Notes: generated by a model not told the origin, from the sequence alone. A stretch of DNA of 55,817 nucleotides from Gammaproteobacteria bacterium (GCA_030429665.1 JAUIEZ010000013.1:1-55817), one strand, 5' to 3'. Positions 24,568 to 32,666 are shown, counted from the stretch's first letter. A program made the numbers and translations.

Positions 24568-25515
24568 TTAATGGGGAACGCTGAAGGCCACCTTGCGAAG
24601 TTCCCTGGCCGAGGCGCTGACGGAAACGATGATTATAACGCCGAGCACGATGTCCTGGACGTAGTACTGCGCGCCGAGCAGGGTCAGTCCATTGCGCAGG
24701 GTGCCGATGGTGAGCGCGCCGATGAGGGTGCCGACGACGTTGGGTTTGCCGGGCTCGATCGTGGTCATGCCGAGCAGCACGGCCGCGATGCCGGTCATCA
24801 GGTATTCGCCGGCAATCGCCGGGCTGGACGACGACAGGCTGGACGTCAGCAACACGCCGGTGACGCCGGCAAGCAGTCCCGACAATCCGAGCCCGAGCAG
24901 CTTCATGCGCCGGGTGCGGATGCCGGCGAGCCGCGCCGGCTCCTCGGCCTCGCCGGTGCAGACCAGGTGCACGCCGGTGCGCGTGCGCTTGAGCAGGAAC
25001 AAGGTCAGCGCCACGGTGAGCCCCATCCAGAGAATCATCGCTGGCACGCCAAGGACGTTGCCGCGGCCGAAGACCAGAAAAGCCGTGTCGAGGCGGCCGA
25101 CATAGGCGACGCCCCCGGTGATCAGGTAGGCGAGGCCGTTGGCGATCGTCGACACCGCGAGCGTGGCGATCAGGGACGGAATGCGCATGCGCGTGACCAC
25201 CAGCCCGTTGAAAAGGCCGAGTGCGGTACCGCAGCCGATACCCGCGAGCATGGCGAACACGATCGGATAGTCGTTGAACAGCAGCGCCGCCGCGCACACG
25301 CTGGACAGGCTGGCGACATGGGCGATGGACAGGTCAAGCTCACCCGCGGCCAGTGCCAGGGTGAAGCCCAGGGCGATGATGGTGAGGAAGCTGACGTGCT
25401 TGAGGATGCTCAGCAGGTTGTAGGGATCGAGAAAGTTGTCCGCGCTGGCGGCGAGCACCGTGAACAGCACCAGGTAGGCAATGACGGTGCCGAAGCGCTT
25501 GAGCAAGTCTTGCAT
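24568..25515 (-). CDS. Sugar ABC transporter permease (RbsC/CUT2 type)
   Basis: A 315-residue inner-membrane permease with about nine to ten hydrophobic segments. The N-terminal FLDPYNLLSILKHVSFLTII and ALGFTLALAAGELDLSIAHV are the RbsC-type blocks (ALGMTFVIISGGIDLSVG in the family). NGLVVTRMRIPSLIATLAVS and the C-terminal IGALTIGTLRNGLTLLGAQYYVQ are further family marks. I start at the ATG at 25515; the ribosome site is weak, and an open frame runs far upstream through the kinase gene in another frame, which is only a shadow. It lies 41 bp after the kinase and 21 bp before the binding-protein gene. It forms the homodimeric channel of the importer. Confidence 0.88.
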   Translation of the reverse strand: MQDLLKRFGTVIAYLVLFTVLAASADNFLDPYNLLSILKHVSFLTIIALGFTLALAAGELDLSIAHVASLSSVCAAALLFNDYPIVFAMLAGIGCGTALGLFNGLVVTRMRIPSLIATLAVSTIANGLAYLITGGVAYVGRLDTAFLVFGRGNVLGVPAMILWMGLTVALTLFLLKRTRTGVHLVCTGEAEEPARLAGIRTRRMKLLGLGLSGLLAGVTGVLLTSSLSSSSPAIAGEYLMTGIAAVLLGMTTIEPGKPNVVGTLIGALTIGTLRNGLTLLGAQYYVQDIVLGVIIIVSVSASARELRKVAFSVPH

Positions 25516-25556
25516 GAGCGACGGGAAGTCGATGAGGATGAAAAAGGCGGTCGATT

Positions 25557-26984
25557 CTACGACGAACGCGAGGAAGCGGAGAAATCGAGAAAGCGCTTGT
25601 ATCGTGCGTCGACGGCCGCCTTCGTCCCGGGGCGTGGCTCGAAACGCCTCGTGTCCGCGGCGACCCGTTCGCGGGCATCGTCGAACGATTCGCACCATCT
25701 CAGGGCAGTCATGGCGATCATGGCGGCGCCGGCCAGGCCCGGCTCGTCGGCGCCGGTTCGCACGACAGGCTCGCCAAGGACGTCGGCACGGGTCTGGCAC
25801 CAGGTGTCCGAACGCGCCAGGCCGCCGCCGATGCGTATCGGTGGCGCCGTGGCGCCGCTCCTGGCCGCTTCGATAATGACGCGCACGTGGAAGGCGATGC
25901 CCTCGATGACGGCCAGCAGCAGGTCTGCGCGCCGATGCCCGGAGCGCAGCTCGAACCAGGCGCCGGTCAGCGCCGCGTCCCACCACGGCGTACGCTCGCC
26001 GTCCAGGTAGGGAATAAACAACGGACCGTCGCCGACCCCGCCCGACGCCCCGACGTGCCCGTCGATGGTGCCGTCTGTCATGCCGAGAATGCCGCGCGCC
26101 CAGTTCACCGTGCGACCGCCGCACTGGCTCGGCCCGCCCAGGTGCCACAGTCCGTCGCCCCACGGCACGGTCAGGATGCCGTCGACCACGCGACGTTGGC
26201 TGCTGATGACGCCAACCACCTCGGACGTTCCGGACAGGTTATAGCGGGCCCCGTGCGCGTAAGCGCCGAGCGCCAGGGCGCAGCACCACGCGTCCATGGC
26301 GCCGCACAATACCGGAACGCCGACCAGGCGCGGGTCGATGCCGTCACCGGCTAGTACGTGACCGACGACGGCCCCGGGCTCGGCCATGGCGGGAAGCTTG
26401 AGTGGATCGAACGCCGCCGCCTCGACGACTTCGGAAAGGTAGGTATCGCCCGGACCGAGGAGCATCCAGTTGGACACGGGATCGGACACGGCCTCGCCGG
26501 TGAGGCGACGAACCAGGAAATCCTTCGGTTGCAACACGGCCCGGGCGGCCGCGGTCGCCTCCGGTTCGTGTCGAGACAACCAGGCCAGCCGCGCGGCGGG
26601 ATGAAACGGCGTGATCGGGTTGCCGTCCAACGGGAAGCGTTGGGCGAGCCGGCGCGCCTCGGCCAGCGCCCGGCTGTCGTCCCACATGATCGCCGGACGC
26701 AGCGATTCGCCGTGGGTGCCCACCAGCACCTGGGTGCGCGTGCCGCCACTGATCACCACCGCTTCCGGCGGCGCCGCGTTGTCGCCGAATACTTCGCCGG
26801 TCAGCACGAGGAATTGTCGCCACCATTCGTCCGGGTCCTGCTCGCGCCGCCCCGGAGCGGGAGAGTCGGTGTCCAGCGGCCGCGCCGCGAATCCGAGGTT
26901 CGTCCCGCTTTCGTCGATCAGCGCCAGGCGCAGGGAACTCGCGCCGAGATCGGCGACCAGCACGCGGCGTGAAGACCCGTTCAT
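25557..26984 (-). CDS. FGGY-family carbohydrate kinase
   Basis: A 475-residue sugar or polyol kinase, starting at the ATG at 26984 (MNGSSRRVLVADLGASSLRL). The N-terminal phosphate loop is VADLGASSLRLALID. Family features: REQDPDEWWRQFL, GTRTQVLVGTHGESLRPAIM, WDDSRALAEARRLAQRFP, the catalytic-Asp region PVLCGAMDAWCCALALGAYA, SGTSEVVGVISS, and the C-terminal ATP-binding GGGLARSDTWCQTRADVLG. It phosphorylates the sugar imported by the transporter that follows. The xylulokinase/ribulokinase group is closest in pattern, but the substrate is undecided. It is preceded 16 bp upstream by a VOC protein and followed by permease, binding protein and ATPase. No LacI- or DeoR-type regulator is present in the operon. 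Confidence 0.88.
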   Translation of the reverse strand: MNGSSRRVLVADLGASSLRLALIDESGTNLGFAARPLDTDSPAPGRREQDPDEWWRQFLVLTGEVFGDNAAPPEAVVISGGTRTQVLVGTHGESLRPAIMWDDSRALAEARRLAQRFPLDGNPITPFHPAARLAWLSRHEPEATAAARAVLQPKDFLVRRLTGEAVSDPVSNWMLLGPGDTYLSEVVEAAAFDPLKLPAMAEPGAVVGHVLAGDGIDPRLVGVPVLCGAMDAWCCALALGAYAHGARYNLSGTSEVVGVISSQRRVVDGILTVPWGDGLWHLGGPSQCGGRTVNWARGILGMTDGTIDGHVGASGGVGDGPLFIPYLDGERTPWWDAALTGAWFELRSGHRRADLLLAVIEGIAFHVRVIIEAARSGATAPPIRIGGGLARSDTWCQTRADVLGEPVVRTGADEPGLAGAAMIAMTALRWCESFDDARERVAADTRRFEPRPGTKAAVDARYKRFLDFSASSRSS

Positions 26985-27000
26985 CCCGACGCCCCGCCAC

Positions 27001-27420
27001 TCATCGTCGAAGCGCAGCGGGCCCGCGGTAGACGGCGGCGAGCTTGTTGCCATCCGGGTCGCGAACGTAGGCGGCGTAGAAGTCCTCGTTGTACTGGGGC
27101 CGAAGGCCGGGTTCGCCTTCGCTGACGCCGCCGTGGTCGACGGCCGCGGCGTGGAACGCGTCTACCTGCGCCGGATCGTCAGCCTTGAAAGCCACCATGG
27201 TGCCGTTGCCCGCGCTCGCCGGCTGGCCGTCGAAGGGGGTCACCAACCACAGGGCGAGTTCGAATCGGCCCTCGTCTTCGTAGGTGCCCCAGCCCGCCCA
27301 GCCGTCGAAATCTTCGTCGCCCACGTCACAGCGCGACAAGCCGATCGCGGCAAGCACGGGGTCGTAGAAGCGTGTTGCGCGCGCCAGGTCATTGGTGCCA
27401 AGGCAGATATAGGTGAACAT
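27001..27420 (-). CDS. VOC/glyoxalase-family protein
   Basis: A 139-residue vicinal-oxygen-chelate fold protein with the two beta-alpha-beta-beta-beta modules. The first begins MFTYICLGTNDLARATRFYD and continues WAGWGTYEDEGRFELALWLV. The second begins NGTMVAFKADDPAQVDAFHA and ends YAAYVRDPDGNKLAAVYRG. Relatives include glyoxalase I-like and dioxygenase-like enzymes as well as binding proteins; the metal ligands cannot be assigned with confidence. It is the first gene of the sugar-uptake operon, 16 bp before the kinase. A small VOC enzyme could handle a reactive aldehyde by-product of sugar metabolism or act as an epimerase, but this is inference. Confidence 0.82.
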   Translation of the reverse strand: MFTYICLGTNDLARATRFYDPVLAAIGLSRCDVGDEDFDGWAGWGTYEDEGRFELALWLVTPFDGQPASAGNGTMVAFKADDPAQVDAFHAAAVDHGGVSEGEPGLRPQYNEDFYAAYVRDPDGNKLAAVYRGPAALRR

Positions 27421-27607
27421 GGGCCGGTGGTCCGGTCGGGAACGTGAACGCAGGATCGACGGCGTCCGGCAAGGGCAGGGTTCGCCGTCGACGTTTCCCG
27501 CAGTCTTTCATACCTTGCGGGCAAAACTCAACGCGTGGCGACGTTCACGGCCGCAACCGGCCCTGGTCGGGTCATCGCGAGATCGGCGCGTTAATCCCGG
27601 CGTACGC

Positions 27608-27642
27608 CTTGTAACCGGATCGCCTTGCGATCCGGTTACAAG
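27608..27642. repeat. Perfect 15-bp inverted repeat
   Basis: CTTGTAACCGGATCG (27608-27622), a 5-base spacer CCTTG, then the exact reverse complement CGATCCGGTTACAAG (27628-27642). It lies in the 273-bp gap between the end of the ompW gene and the promoter side of the VOC/sugar operon. No T-tract follows on either strand. It could act as a Rho-assisted or RNA-stabilising hairpin for ompW mRNA, or as a protein-binding dyad for the sugar operon, which lacks its own regulator gene. The sequence does not decide. Confidence 0.7.
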
Positions 27643-27693
27643 ACGGACCGCGGCGCCCGGATGAAATCTCGACGAGTGCCCGGGCCGGCCGGT

Positions 27694-28314
27694 TTACGGA
27701 AAGCGAACGCCGACCCCCAACGAGTAGACCCAGGGGTCGATATCGACGTCGATGTTGCCGAGGTTGGTCTTGGCCGTGGTGTCGATGTCAATGTAGCGCA
27801 CGCTTGCATTGAAGAACCACTTGTCGTTGATGTCGACGTCGACGCCCGCCTGCGCGGCCAGCCCCCAGGAATCGTCGAGCTTGATGGAATCGACCACCGC
27901 GACTGCCTTCTCGTCCATGAATGTCGTGTAGTTGATGCCCGCGCCCACGTAGGGCCGAACATTCGATTCAACGTTGAAATGCCGTGTCACGCTCAGGGTC
28001 GGCGGCAGGTGGTCGACCTCGGCGATCTTGCCGACCCCGTCCAGCGTGACGTCGTGGGAGAAGGGCAGGGCGGCGAGAAGCTCGATACCGATATTCTCAC
28101 GCAGCATGTAGACACCGTTGACATATAGCGACGATCCGGAGTCGACACCGATCGCGTCGTCGGCGACGACGCCGCTGCTGCCGTCGTTGGGGCTGACGTC
28201 GGCAAAGCCGAAGCGGGCCAGCCAGTCTCCTTCGGCGGCCGATGCCGAGAGCGAGACAGCACCGAGTACCGTGGCAATGGTTCCGGAGAGAAGTTTACGT
28301 TTGACGCTTTTCAT
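27694..28314 (-). CDS. ompW: OmpW-family outer-membrane protein
   Basis: A 206-residue small beta-barrel. The ATG at 28314 gives the signal peptide MKSVKRKLLSGTIATVLGAVSLSASA, cut before AEGDWLARFG. The barrel pattern of alternating residues includes YMLRENIGIELLAALPFSHD, LPPTLSVTRHFNVESNVRPY, VGAGINYTTFMDEK, SWGLAAQAGVDVDINDKWFF and NASVRYIDID. The C-terminal strand VYSLGVGVRFP ends with the aromatic-x-Pro pattern seen in OmpW homologues. OmpW forms a narrow eight-stranded pore for small hydrophobic molecules and is often stress-regulated. It appears monocistronic, with the AT-rich stretch upstream of 28314 as probable promoter. Confidence 0.9.
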   Translation of the reverse strand: MKSVKRKLLSGTIATVLGAVSLSASAAEGDWLARFGFADVSPNDGSSGVVADDAIGVDSGSSLYVNGVYMLRENIGIELLAALPFSHDVTLDGVGKIAEVDHLPPTLSVTRHFNVESNVRPYVGAGINYTTFMDEKAVAVVDSIKLDDSWGLAAQAGVDVDINDKWFFNASVRYIDIDTTAKTNLGNIDVDIDPWVYSLGVGVRFP

Positions 28315-28483
28315 GTTTTTCGCCTCGAATGACATGGTAAAAATTTCTGACAAGCATTATCGATGAAGACGGCTCCGGGGTTTTTGACCGGCGTCAGACG
28401 TTGGCAGGCACGCGCGGCGCAGGCTCAAAAGCGATAACATTGCGGTGCACATGTTTTTCCAACCGTGATGACCGAGGTTGATC

Positions 28484-28864
28484 GTGGACAAAGAGCGATA
28501 TGAGAAGGGCTTATCCATCCGCAAGGATGTGCTTGGTGCCGAGTACGTCGAAAAGTCATTGGCCAACGCGTCGGCATTCTCCCGGGAATTCCAGTCTCTG
28601 CTGACGGAGTACTGCTGGGGTGAGGCGTGGGGTGACGAGACGCTTGACCGCAAGACGCGCAGTATCATGAACGTGGCCATGCTGGCGGCGCTGAATCGAA
28701 TGCACGAGTGGGAACTGCATTTTCGCGGCGCGTTGAACAACGGCGTCACCCGTGAAGAGCTCAAGGCCATTCTCAACCAGGTCACCATTTACTGCGGCGT
28801 GCCGGTGGGGGTGGAGTGTCATCGCATTGCCAATAGGGTGCTGGCCGAGATCGACGGAGAATAA
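28484..28864 (+). CDS. Carboxymuconolactone decarboxylase-like protein
   Basis: A 126-residue all-helical CMD-family protein. I choose the GTG at 28484 because CCGAGG is correctly spaced before it; a TTG two codons upstream is too close to that site. The pattern YEKGLSIRKDVLGAEYVEKS, the YCWGEAWGDETLDRKTRSIM block, MHEWELHFRGALNNGVTREE and VTIYCGVPVGVECHRIANRV matches the 4-carboxymuconolactone decarboxylase (PcaC) branch more than the CxxC-containing AhpD branch. PcaC converts the protocatechuate-pathway lactone. No other pca genes are present, so this could also be one of the many unassigned family members. Confidence 0.85.
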   Translation: MDKERYEKGLSIRKDVLGAEYVEKSLANASAFSREFQSLLTEYCWGEAWGDETLDRKTRSIMNVAMLAALNRMHEWELHFRGALNNGVTREELKAILNQVTIYCGVPVGVECHRIANRVLAEIDGE

Positions 28865-29376
28865 TTCTCGCAGGCATCAACCGTCGGGCGGCGGCATGGG
28901 GATATCGTTTCCGCGTCGCCCGCGACAATCCGCGGAGAGGGCAAGCCACGCGTCGGGCGAGCCACGTCCGCTTTCTCGGGTGGAATCGAGGCGACGTTCT
29001 CGTCATGCAAGGCGATGATTTCGCCATCATCGAAGTGCGCCCAAAGGACGTCGTTGTTGACGCTCTCTTCCATGACCATGTGCTGGAAATTCACCGCCAC
29101 GAACAACGACGGTTCGGAGACGGAGCGAGGCGACGTGGTGCGGTGGACGTCGTGGTTCTCCTTGTCGAGATGCGCCCCGCAGACTTCGAGCAGTCTTCGA
29201 ACGCGCGCGGTCGTGTCCGTTACCGATGCCTCGTCATCGCAGTCGGCATTGCCAGTGTGACTCAGCGCGTCCATCATCATTGCGCGAAGCCTCTTTTGAA
29301 CGAGACGGTAGATATCGAACCGGCGCGCGTGACAGTGGAAGAAGTCGCGGTCGGCGCGAGTCGTCGCAGCGGCCAC
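28819..29376 (-). pseudogene. Decayed hemerythrin-like (HHE) domain protein
   Basis: The open frame of 185 codons carries two separated pieces that I recognise as a hemerythrin-like cation-binding family. The first is N-terminal (RRFDIYRLVQKRLRAMMMDA through VRRLLEVCGAHLDKENHDVH). The second is C-terminal (FVAVNFQHMVMEESVNNDVL, WAHFDDGEIIALHDENVASI, PPEK). In intact relatives some 60-80 residues with helix-3 ligands separate them; here only about 12 unrelated residues do. After PPEK the sequence becomes low-complexity Pro/Arg and the frame runs antisense into the CMD gene. It is therefore most likely a gene with an internal deletion and lost C-terminus. A shortened functional protein cannot be excluded. 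Confidence 0.5.
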
Positions 29377-29547
29377 GGCGTGGTTGTTGACGACGGCAAT
29401 CGGGGCCAGCGTTCATTGACCTTGTTCAGGGAACGAATGGCGCCACGTAGCGGGTTGATCAGGTGCCGCGCAGTGTAGGGTCCGATCGCCGCCGCCGCCA
29501 AATGATACTCAACGGGATACTAAGAATTTGCCAGACGCACCGCGCTC
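29377..29547. other. Intergenic stretch between HHE remnant and CDF gene
   Basis: No gene or clear signal is seen here. The region would have to supply the promoter of the hemerythrin-like frame and the 3' end of the metal exporter. I find no hairpin followed by a T-tract. Confidence 0.3.
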
Positions 29548-30447
29548 TCAGGCACAACCCTGATCGTCGAGCAGGCAGGGAAGCTCTCCCGGACGCTCGA
29601 GTTGTATGGTCGCGTGGCCGATATGGAATCGTTTGTACAGGTTTAACTGTGCGTCGTGCAGGAAGTTCCTGCGCGGCGCCTCGTCGCGCAGCACGAGGTG
29701 TACCGACAGCGCCACCTCGGTGGTGCTGATCGGCCAGACATGCAGGTCGTGTATCCGCGACACCTCGTCCAGGTCCTCGAGAAAGCGCCGAATGGCGCCG
29801 ATGTCGATGCGGTTGGGTACTGCGTCCATCGCCAGGTTCATGGAGTCGCGCAGCAGCGACCAGGTGCCGACGAAGATCACCAGGGCGATGGCGATACTGA
29901 TCAGCGGATCCATGAGCAGCCAGCCGGTAGCGAGGATCACCGCACCGGCGACGACCACGCCCAGTGAAACCGCGGCGTCCGCCGCCATGTGCAGGAATGC
30001 CCCCCGGATGTTGAGGTCGTGCCGGCTGCCTGACATGAACAGTAGCGCGGTCGCGGCATTGATCACCATGCCGACGGCCGCCACCGCGATCACGGTGGCG
30101 CCGGCTACCGGTTGCGGATTGAACAGTCGCTCCACAGCCTCCCAGGCGATGCCGCCCAGGGTGACCAGCAACAGCAACGCGCTCGCCAGCGACGCTATGA
30201 CAGTCGCTTTTCGATAGCCGTAAGTGCGTCGCGCGGTAGCACGACGTCCGGCCAGCACGGCCGCACCCCACGCAAGCAGCAGACCGAGCACGTCGCTTAA
30301 GTTGTGGCCAGCATCGGCGATCAGCGCCAGTGAGCCGGACAGCACGCCGAACAGTGCCTCGACGGCGACGAAGGCGACGTTCAGTGCAACGCCGATGGCG
30401 AAGGCGCGATAGTAGTTCGGGACAGCGTGATGATGGGCGTGCGACAT
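29548..30447 (-). CDS. Cation diffusion facilitator (CzcD/ZitB-like metal exporter)
   Basis: A 299-residue inner-membrane Zn2+/Cd2+/Co2+:H+ antiporter. The ATG at 30447 gives a His-rich start, MSHAHHHAVPNYYR. Six helices follow. The metal site is formed by LIADAGHNLSDVLGL in TM2 (HxxxD) and FLHMAADAAVSLGV in TM5 (HxxxD). The cytoplasmic ferredoxin-like domain starts near residue 205 (VPNRIDIGAIRRFLEDLDEV), includes RIHDLHVWPISTTEVALSVH and ends IGHATIQLER. Full length. It is divergent from the two-partner secretion operon. The His-x-x-x-Asp pairs point to zinc rather than manganese (family knowledge). Confidence 0.92.
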   Translation of the reverse strand: MSHAHHHAVPNYYRAFAIGVALNVAFVAVEALFGVLSGSLALIADAGHNLSDVLGLLLAWGAAVLAGRRATARRTYGYRKATVIASLASALLLLVTLGGIAWEAVERLFNPQPVAGATVIAVAAVGMVINAATALLFMSGSRHDLNIRGAFLHMAADAAVSLGVVVAGAVILATGWLLMDPLISIAIALVIFVGTWSLLRDSMNLAMDAVPNRIDIGAIRRFLEDLDEVSRIHDLHVWPISTTEVALSVHLVLRDEAPRRNFLHDAQLNLYKRFHIGHATIQLERPGELPCLLDDQGCA

Positions 30448-30836
30448 GATGCCAGGGTGATGTAATGGCGAGGGCACGACAAAAGCCTCGATCGTGTCCC
30501 GACAATACCCGTCGTCACCAGCACGACCTTTCACTTCAGTGATGAATCCTCGCGAACGACTGTGTGGGGTGCCCTCAAGGTTCGAAGGTAGAGCGTTGAT
30601 TATAAAACAATGAATACCGACGCGTTGAATAATGGATTGTGTCGATTTCGCATAAGGATTACTCTCGGCGCAAGCGAATATTAGCGAATGGATGCCAAGG
30701 CTTTAGTACAATAACGGCCCCCACGAGAATGGGACGATTGCTCAAGCGTACGAGGTGATATTTCGGATGGGCCGTTTTGGCGGCCCGAATATCAAGCGGC
30801 TAATTTACCTACTTTTGCGAGTGATCGAGGATGACG
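30448..30836. promoter_or_regulatory. AT-rich divergent region upstream of the two-partner secretion operon
   Basis: This 389-bp gap separates the CDF gene from the TpsB gene. Its middle (about 30590-30720) is the most AT-rich DNA in this half of the window and should hold the TPS promoter; TACAAT at 30707-30712 is a possible -10, without a convincing -35. In the presumed leader RNA, GATATT (30757) pairs with AATATC (ending 30793), and GGGCCG (30769-30774) pairs with CGGCCC (30781-30786) around a TTTTGG loop. This two-part hairpin lies some 45 bases before the start codon. A regulatory role is inference. Confidence 0.4.
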
Positions 30837-32666
30837 ATGTCAATTCGATCTTCACGGATAGCTGCGGGATTCGTTAGCCCGTTGGCGGCCTCGTTTGCCT
30901 CATGGTTTTTTTTCTTCGCATTTTCCACCGCGCTTGCGCAGGACCATGCGTTGCCGCGACCGATGATCCCGGACAGTGTCAAACCGGGCGCCACGGAACC
31001 GCGACCGTTCGAACGCGACCGCGATTTGTTCGAACGTGACCAGGTTTACGAGGAGCCTTCCGTCCGAGGCGATCGGTCGAGTGACCTCGACGCGCCGCGC
31101 TTCGAAGTCTCCGGTATTCGCCTCAAGGGCGTTGTCGAAGACGAAGACGCCGGCGTTACCAGCGCCGACCTCGAGGCGATTGTCGACGAGTATCTGGTCT
31201 CCAGCACGCTATCCCTCGACGATCTTCGTCGAATTGCCGATGTGATCTCGAATTACTATCGAGACCACGGCTTCGTGCTGGCCCAGGCCTACGTACCGAA
31301 ACAGACCGTCGAGAACGGCGTCGTCGAAATACATATCGTGCCGGGTCTGCTCGGCGACGTCATCGGAAACGGCAACGAGGATTATGACGTCGAGCAGCTC
31401 TCCAAGCCGTTTCGCGGGTTGTTCGACAACCCCGTGATTAAGGACCGTGTCGAGACCGCATTGCTGGTGTTGCGCGATTTCCCGGGCCTGGACGCGTCCG
31501 GTGTGTTCGCCCGCGGCTCGCGGCCGGGCACGGCCGATCTGCGGTTGGTCGTCGAGCAGGAAGACCTCCATGAGTTCTTCGTCACGCTGGACGATTACGG
31601 CTCGCCGTTCCTGGGAGAGTATCGGTCACGGCTGGACTGGGTCTGGAACAACCCGCTCGGCAAGGCCGACCAGATGGTCCTGGCGGGACTACAGTCTCTC
31701 GATCCGGACAACAGCGTCTACGGCGCGCTCGATTACCGAATTCCCTGGTTCCCCGGCGAGTGGCGCACGCCCCTGTTTTTCGGGTTCGGCGCGAGTTACA
31801 ACGAGTTCGACGTCGGCGACCAGCTCGAGGCATTGGGTTTGAACGGCGTCACGCGGCGCGCCGGTCTTTACGTGGCGCGGGACTTCAAACGCTCCCGCAC
31901 GCGGGACGTCACGGGCGAGCTCGGATTTGATCGCAAGAGCGCCATCACCCGGTTGGACGAGGCGCAAATTTCGCGTGACGACCTCAGTGTCTTCCGCGCG
32001 TCGCTGCGCCTGCGCGCCCAGGACGCGGCCCTGTTCGACCAGCCGGGTGTAACGCGTTTCGTGGTCGACTGGTCCCATGGCGAGGGAGACCTGTGGGGTT
32101 CCATGGCCTCTGACGGCGATCCGGAGTCCAGTCGCACAGGCGCCGGCGGGCGCAAAGCCGGAGGCGACTTCGACAAGGTCAACCTGCGGCTCGATCGTCT
32201 GCAACGCTTCGGCGAAACGGTGTCGCTGCTGGCGCGGCTGAATGGCCAATGGTCGGACGACCTGTTGGTCTCGCTGGAGCAGTTTCCCATCGGTGGCCCC
32301 GATAGCGTGCGCGCCTATCCGTTGTCCACGTTCCTCGTGGATTCAGGCTATTTCGCATCCCTGGAAATCGCCTTCGACCCGGCCTCGGATCCGACCCGGG
32401 TCGACACCACGTTCCTCGGCCGGCTGTGGCGCGATGCATTGCAGTTCTCGATCTTCGCCGACTACGCCCAGGGCGATATCAACGAGCCGCTCGCGGGTCA
32501 GATCGACCGCGTGTCGCTGGCGGGTGCCGGCCTCGGGTTGCGGCTGTCGGTCTCCGATACCTTTCAATTACTGGTTTCCGCGGCCCGCCCGTTCGGAACG
32601 CGCCCACCCGGCTTCGAGGAAGACGGCGGCACCCGCTACTTCGTCGCCATGAGCCTGCGCCTGTGA
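30837..32666 (+). CDS. TpsB outer-membrane transporter (ShlB/FhaC/HecB family)
   Basis: A 609-residue Omp85-superfamily transporter that secretes the giant protein encoded next. The ATG at 30837 is spaced correctly behind GAGG; another ATG two codons upstream directly abuts it. Signal peptide to about residue 35 (SWFFFFAFSTALA). POTRA 1 spans about 90-170 (FEVSGIRLKGVVEDEDAG through NYYRDHGFVLAQAYVP and VENGVVEIHIVPG). POTRA 2 spans about 175-255 and includes LLVLRDFPGLDASGVF. The 16-stranded barrel follows, with the conserved loop-6 motif GGPDSVRAYP (about 486-495, VRGY/F type) and a C-terminal strand ending FVAMSLRL. A run of eight T residues (30906-30913) lies within the signal-peptide codons. 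The stop overlaps the GTG of the TpsA gene (GTGA). Confidence 0.93.
   Translation: MSIRSSRIAAGFVSPLAASFASWFFFFAFSTALAQDHALPRPMIPDSVKPGATEPRPFERDRDLFERDQVYEEPSVRGDRSSDLDAPRFEVSGIRLKGVVEDEDAGVTSADLEAIVDEYLVSSTLSLDDLRRIADVISNYYRDHGFVLAQAYVPKQTVENGVVEIHIVPGLLGDVIGNGNEDYDVEQLSKPFRGLFDNPVIKDRVETALLVLRDFPGLDASGVFARGSRPGTADLRLVVEQEDLHEFFVTLDDYGSPFLGEYRSRLDWVWNNPLGKADQMVLAGLQSLDPDNSVYGALDYRIPWFPGEWRTPLFFGFGASYNEFDVGDQLEALGLNGVTRRAGLYVARDFKRSRTRDVTGELGFDRKSAITRLDEAQISRDDLSVFRASLRLRAQDAALFDQPGVTRFVVDWSHGEGDLWGSMASDGDPESSRTGAGGRKAGGDFDKVNLRLDRLQRFGETVSLLARLNGQWSDDLLVSLEQFPIGGPDSVRAYPLSTFLVDSGYFASLEIAFDPASDPTRVDTTFLGRLWRDALQFSIFADYAQGDINEPLAGQIDRVSLAGAGLGLRLSVSDTFQLLVSAARPFGTRPPGFEEDGGTRYFVAMSLRL

Noticed and set aside
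24568..26163. Permease gene extended upstream to 531 codons
   Set aside because: The extra N-terminal 216 residues are Arg/Ala-rich text read out of frame through the FGGY kinase gene. The RbsC-type protein begins at the ATG at 25515.
29609..29641. TTGTATGG and TTTGTACAG resembling the light-operator element
   Set aside because: They lie inside the coding sequence of the CDF exporter, are not on an 11-bp period and are not near a promoter.
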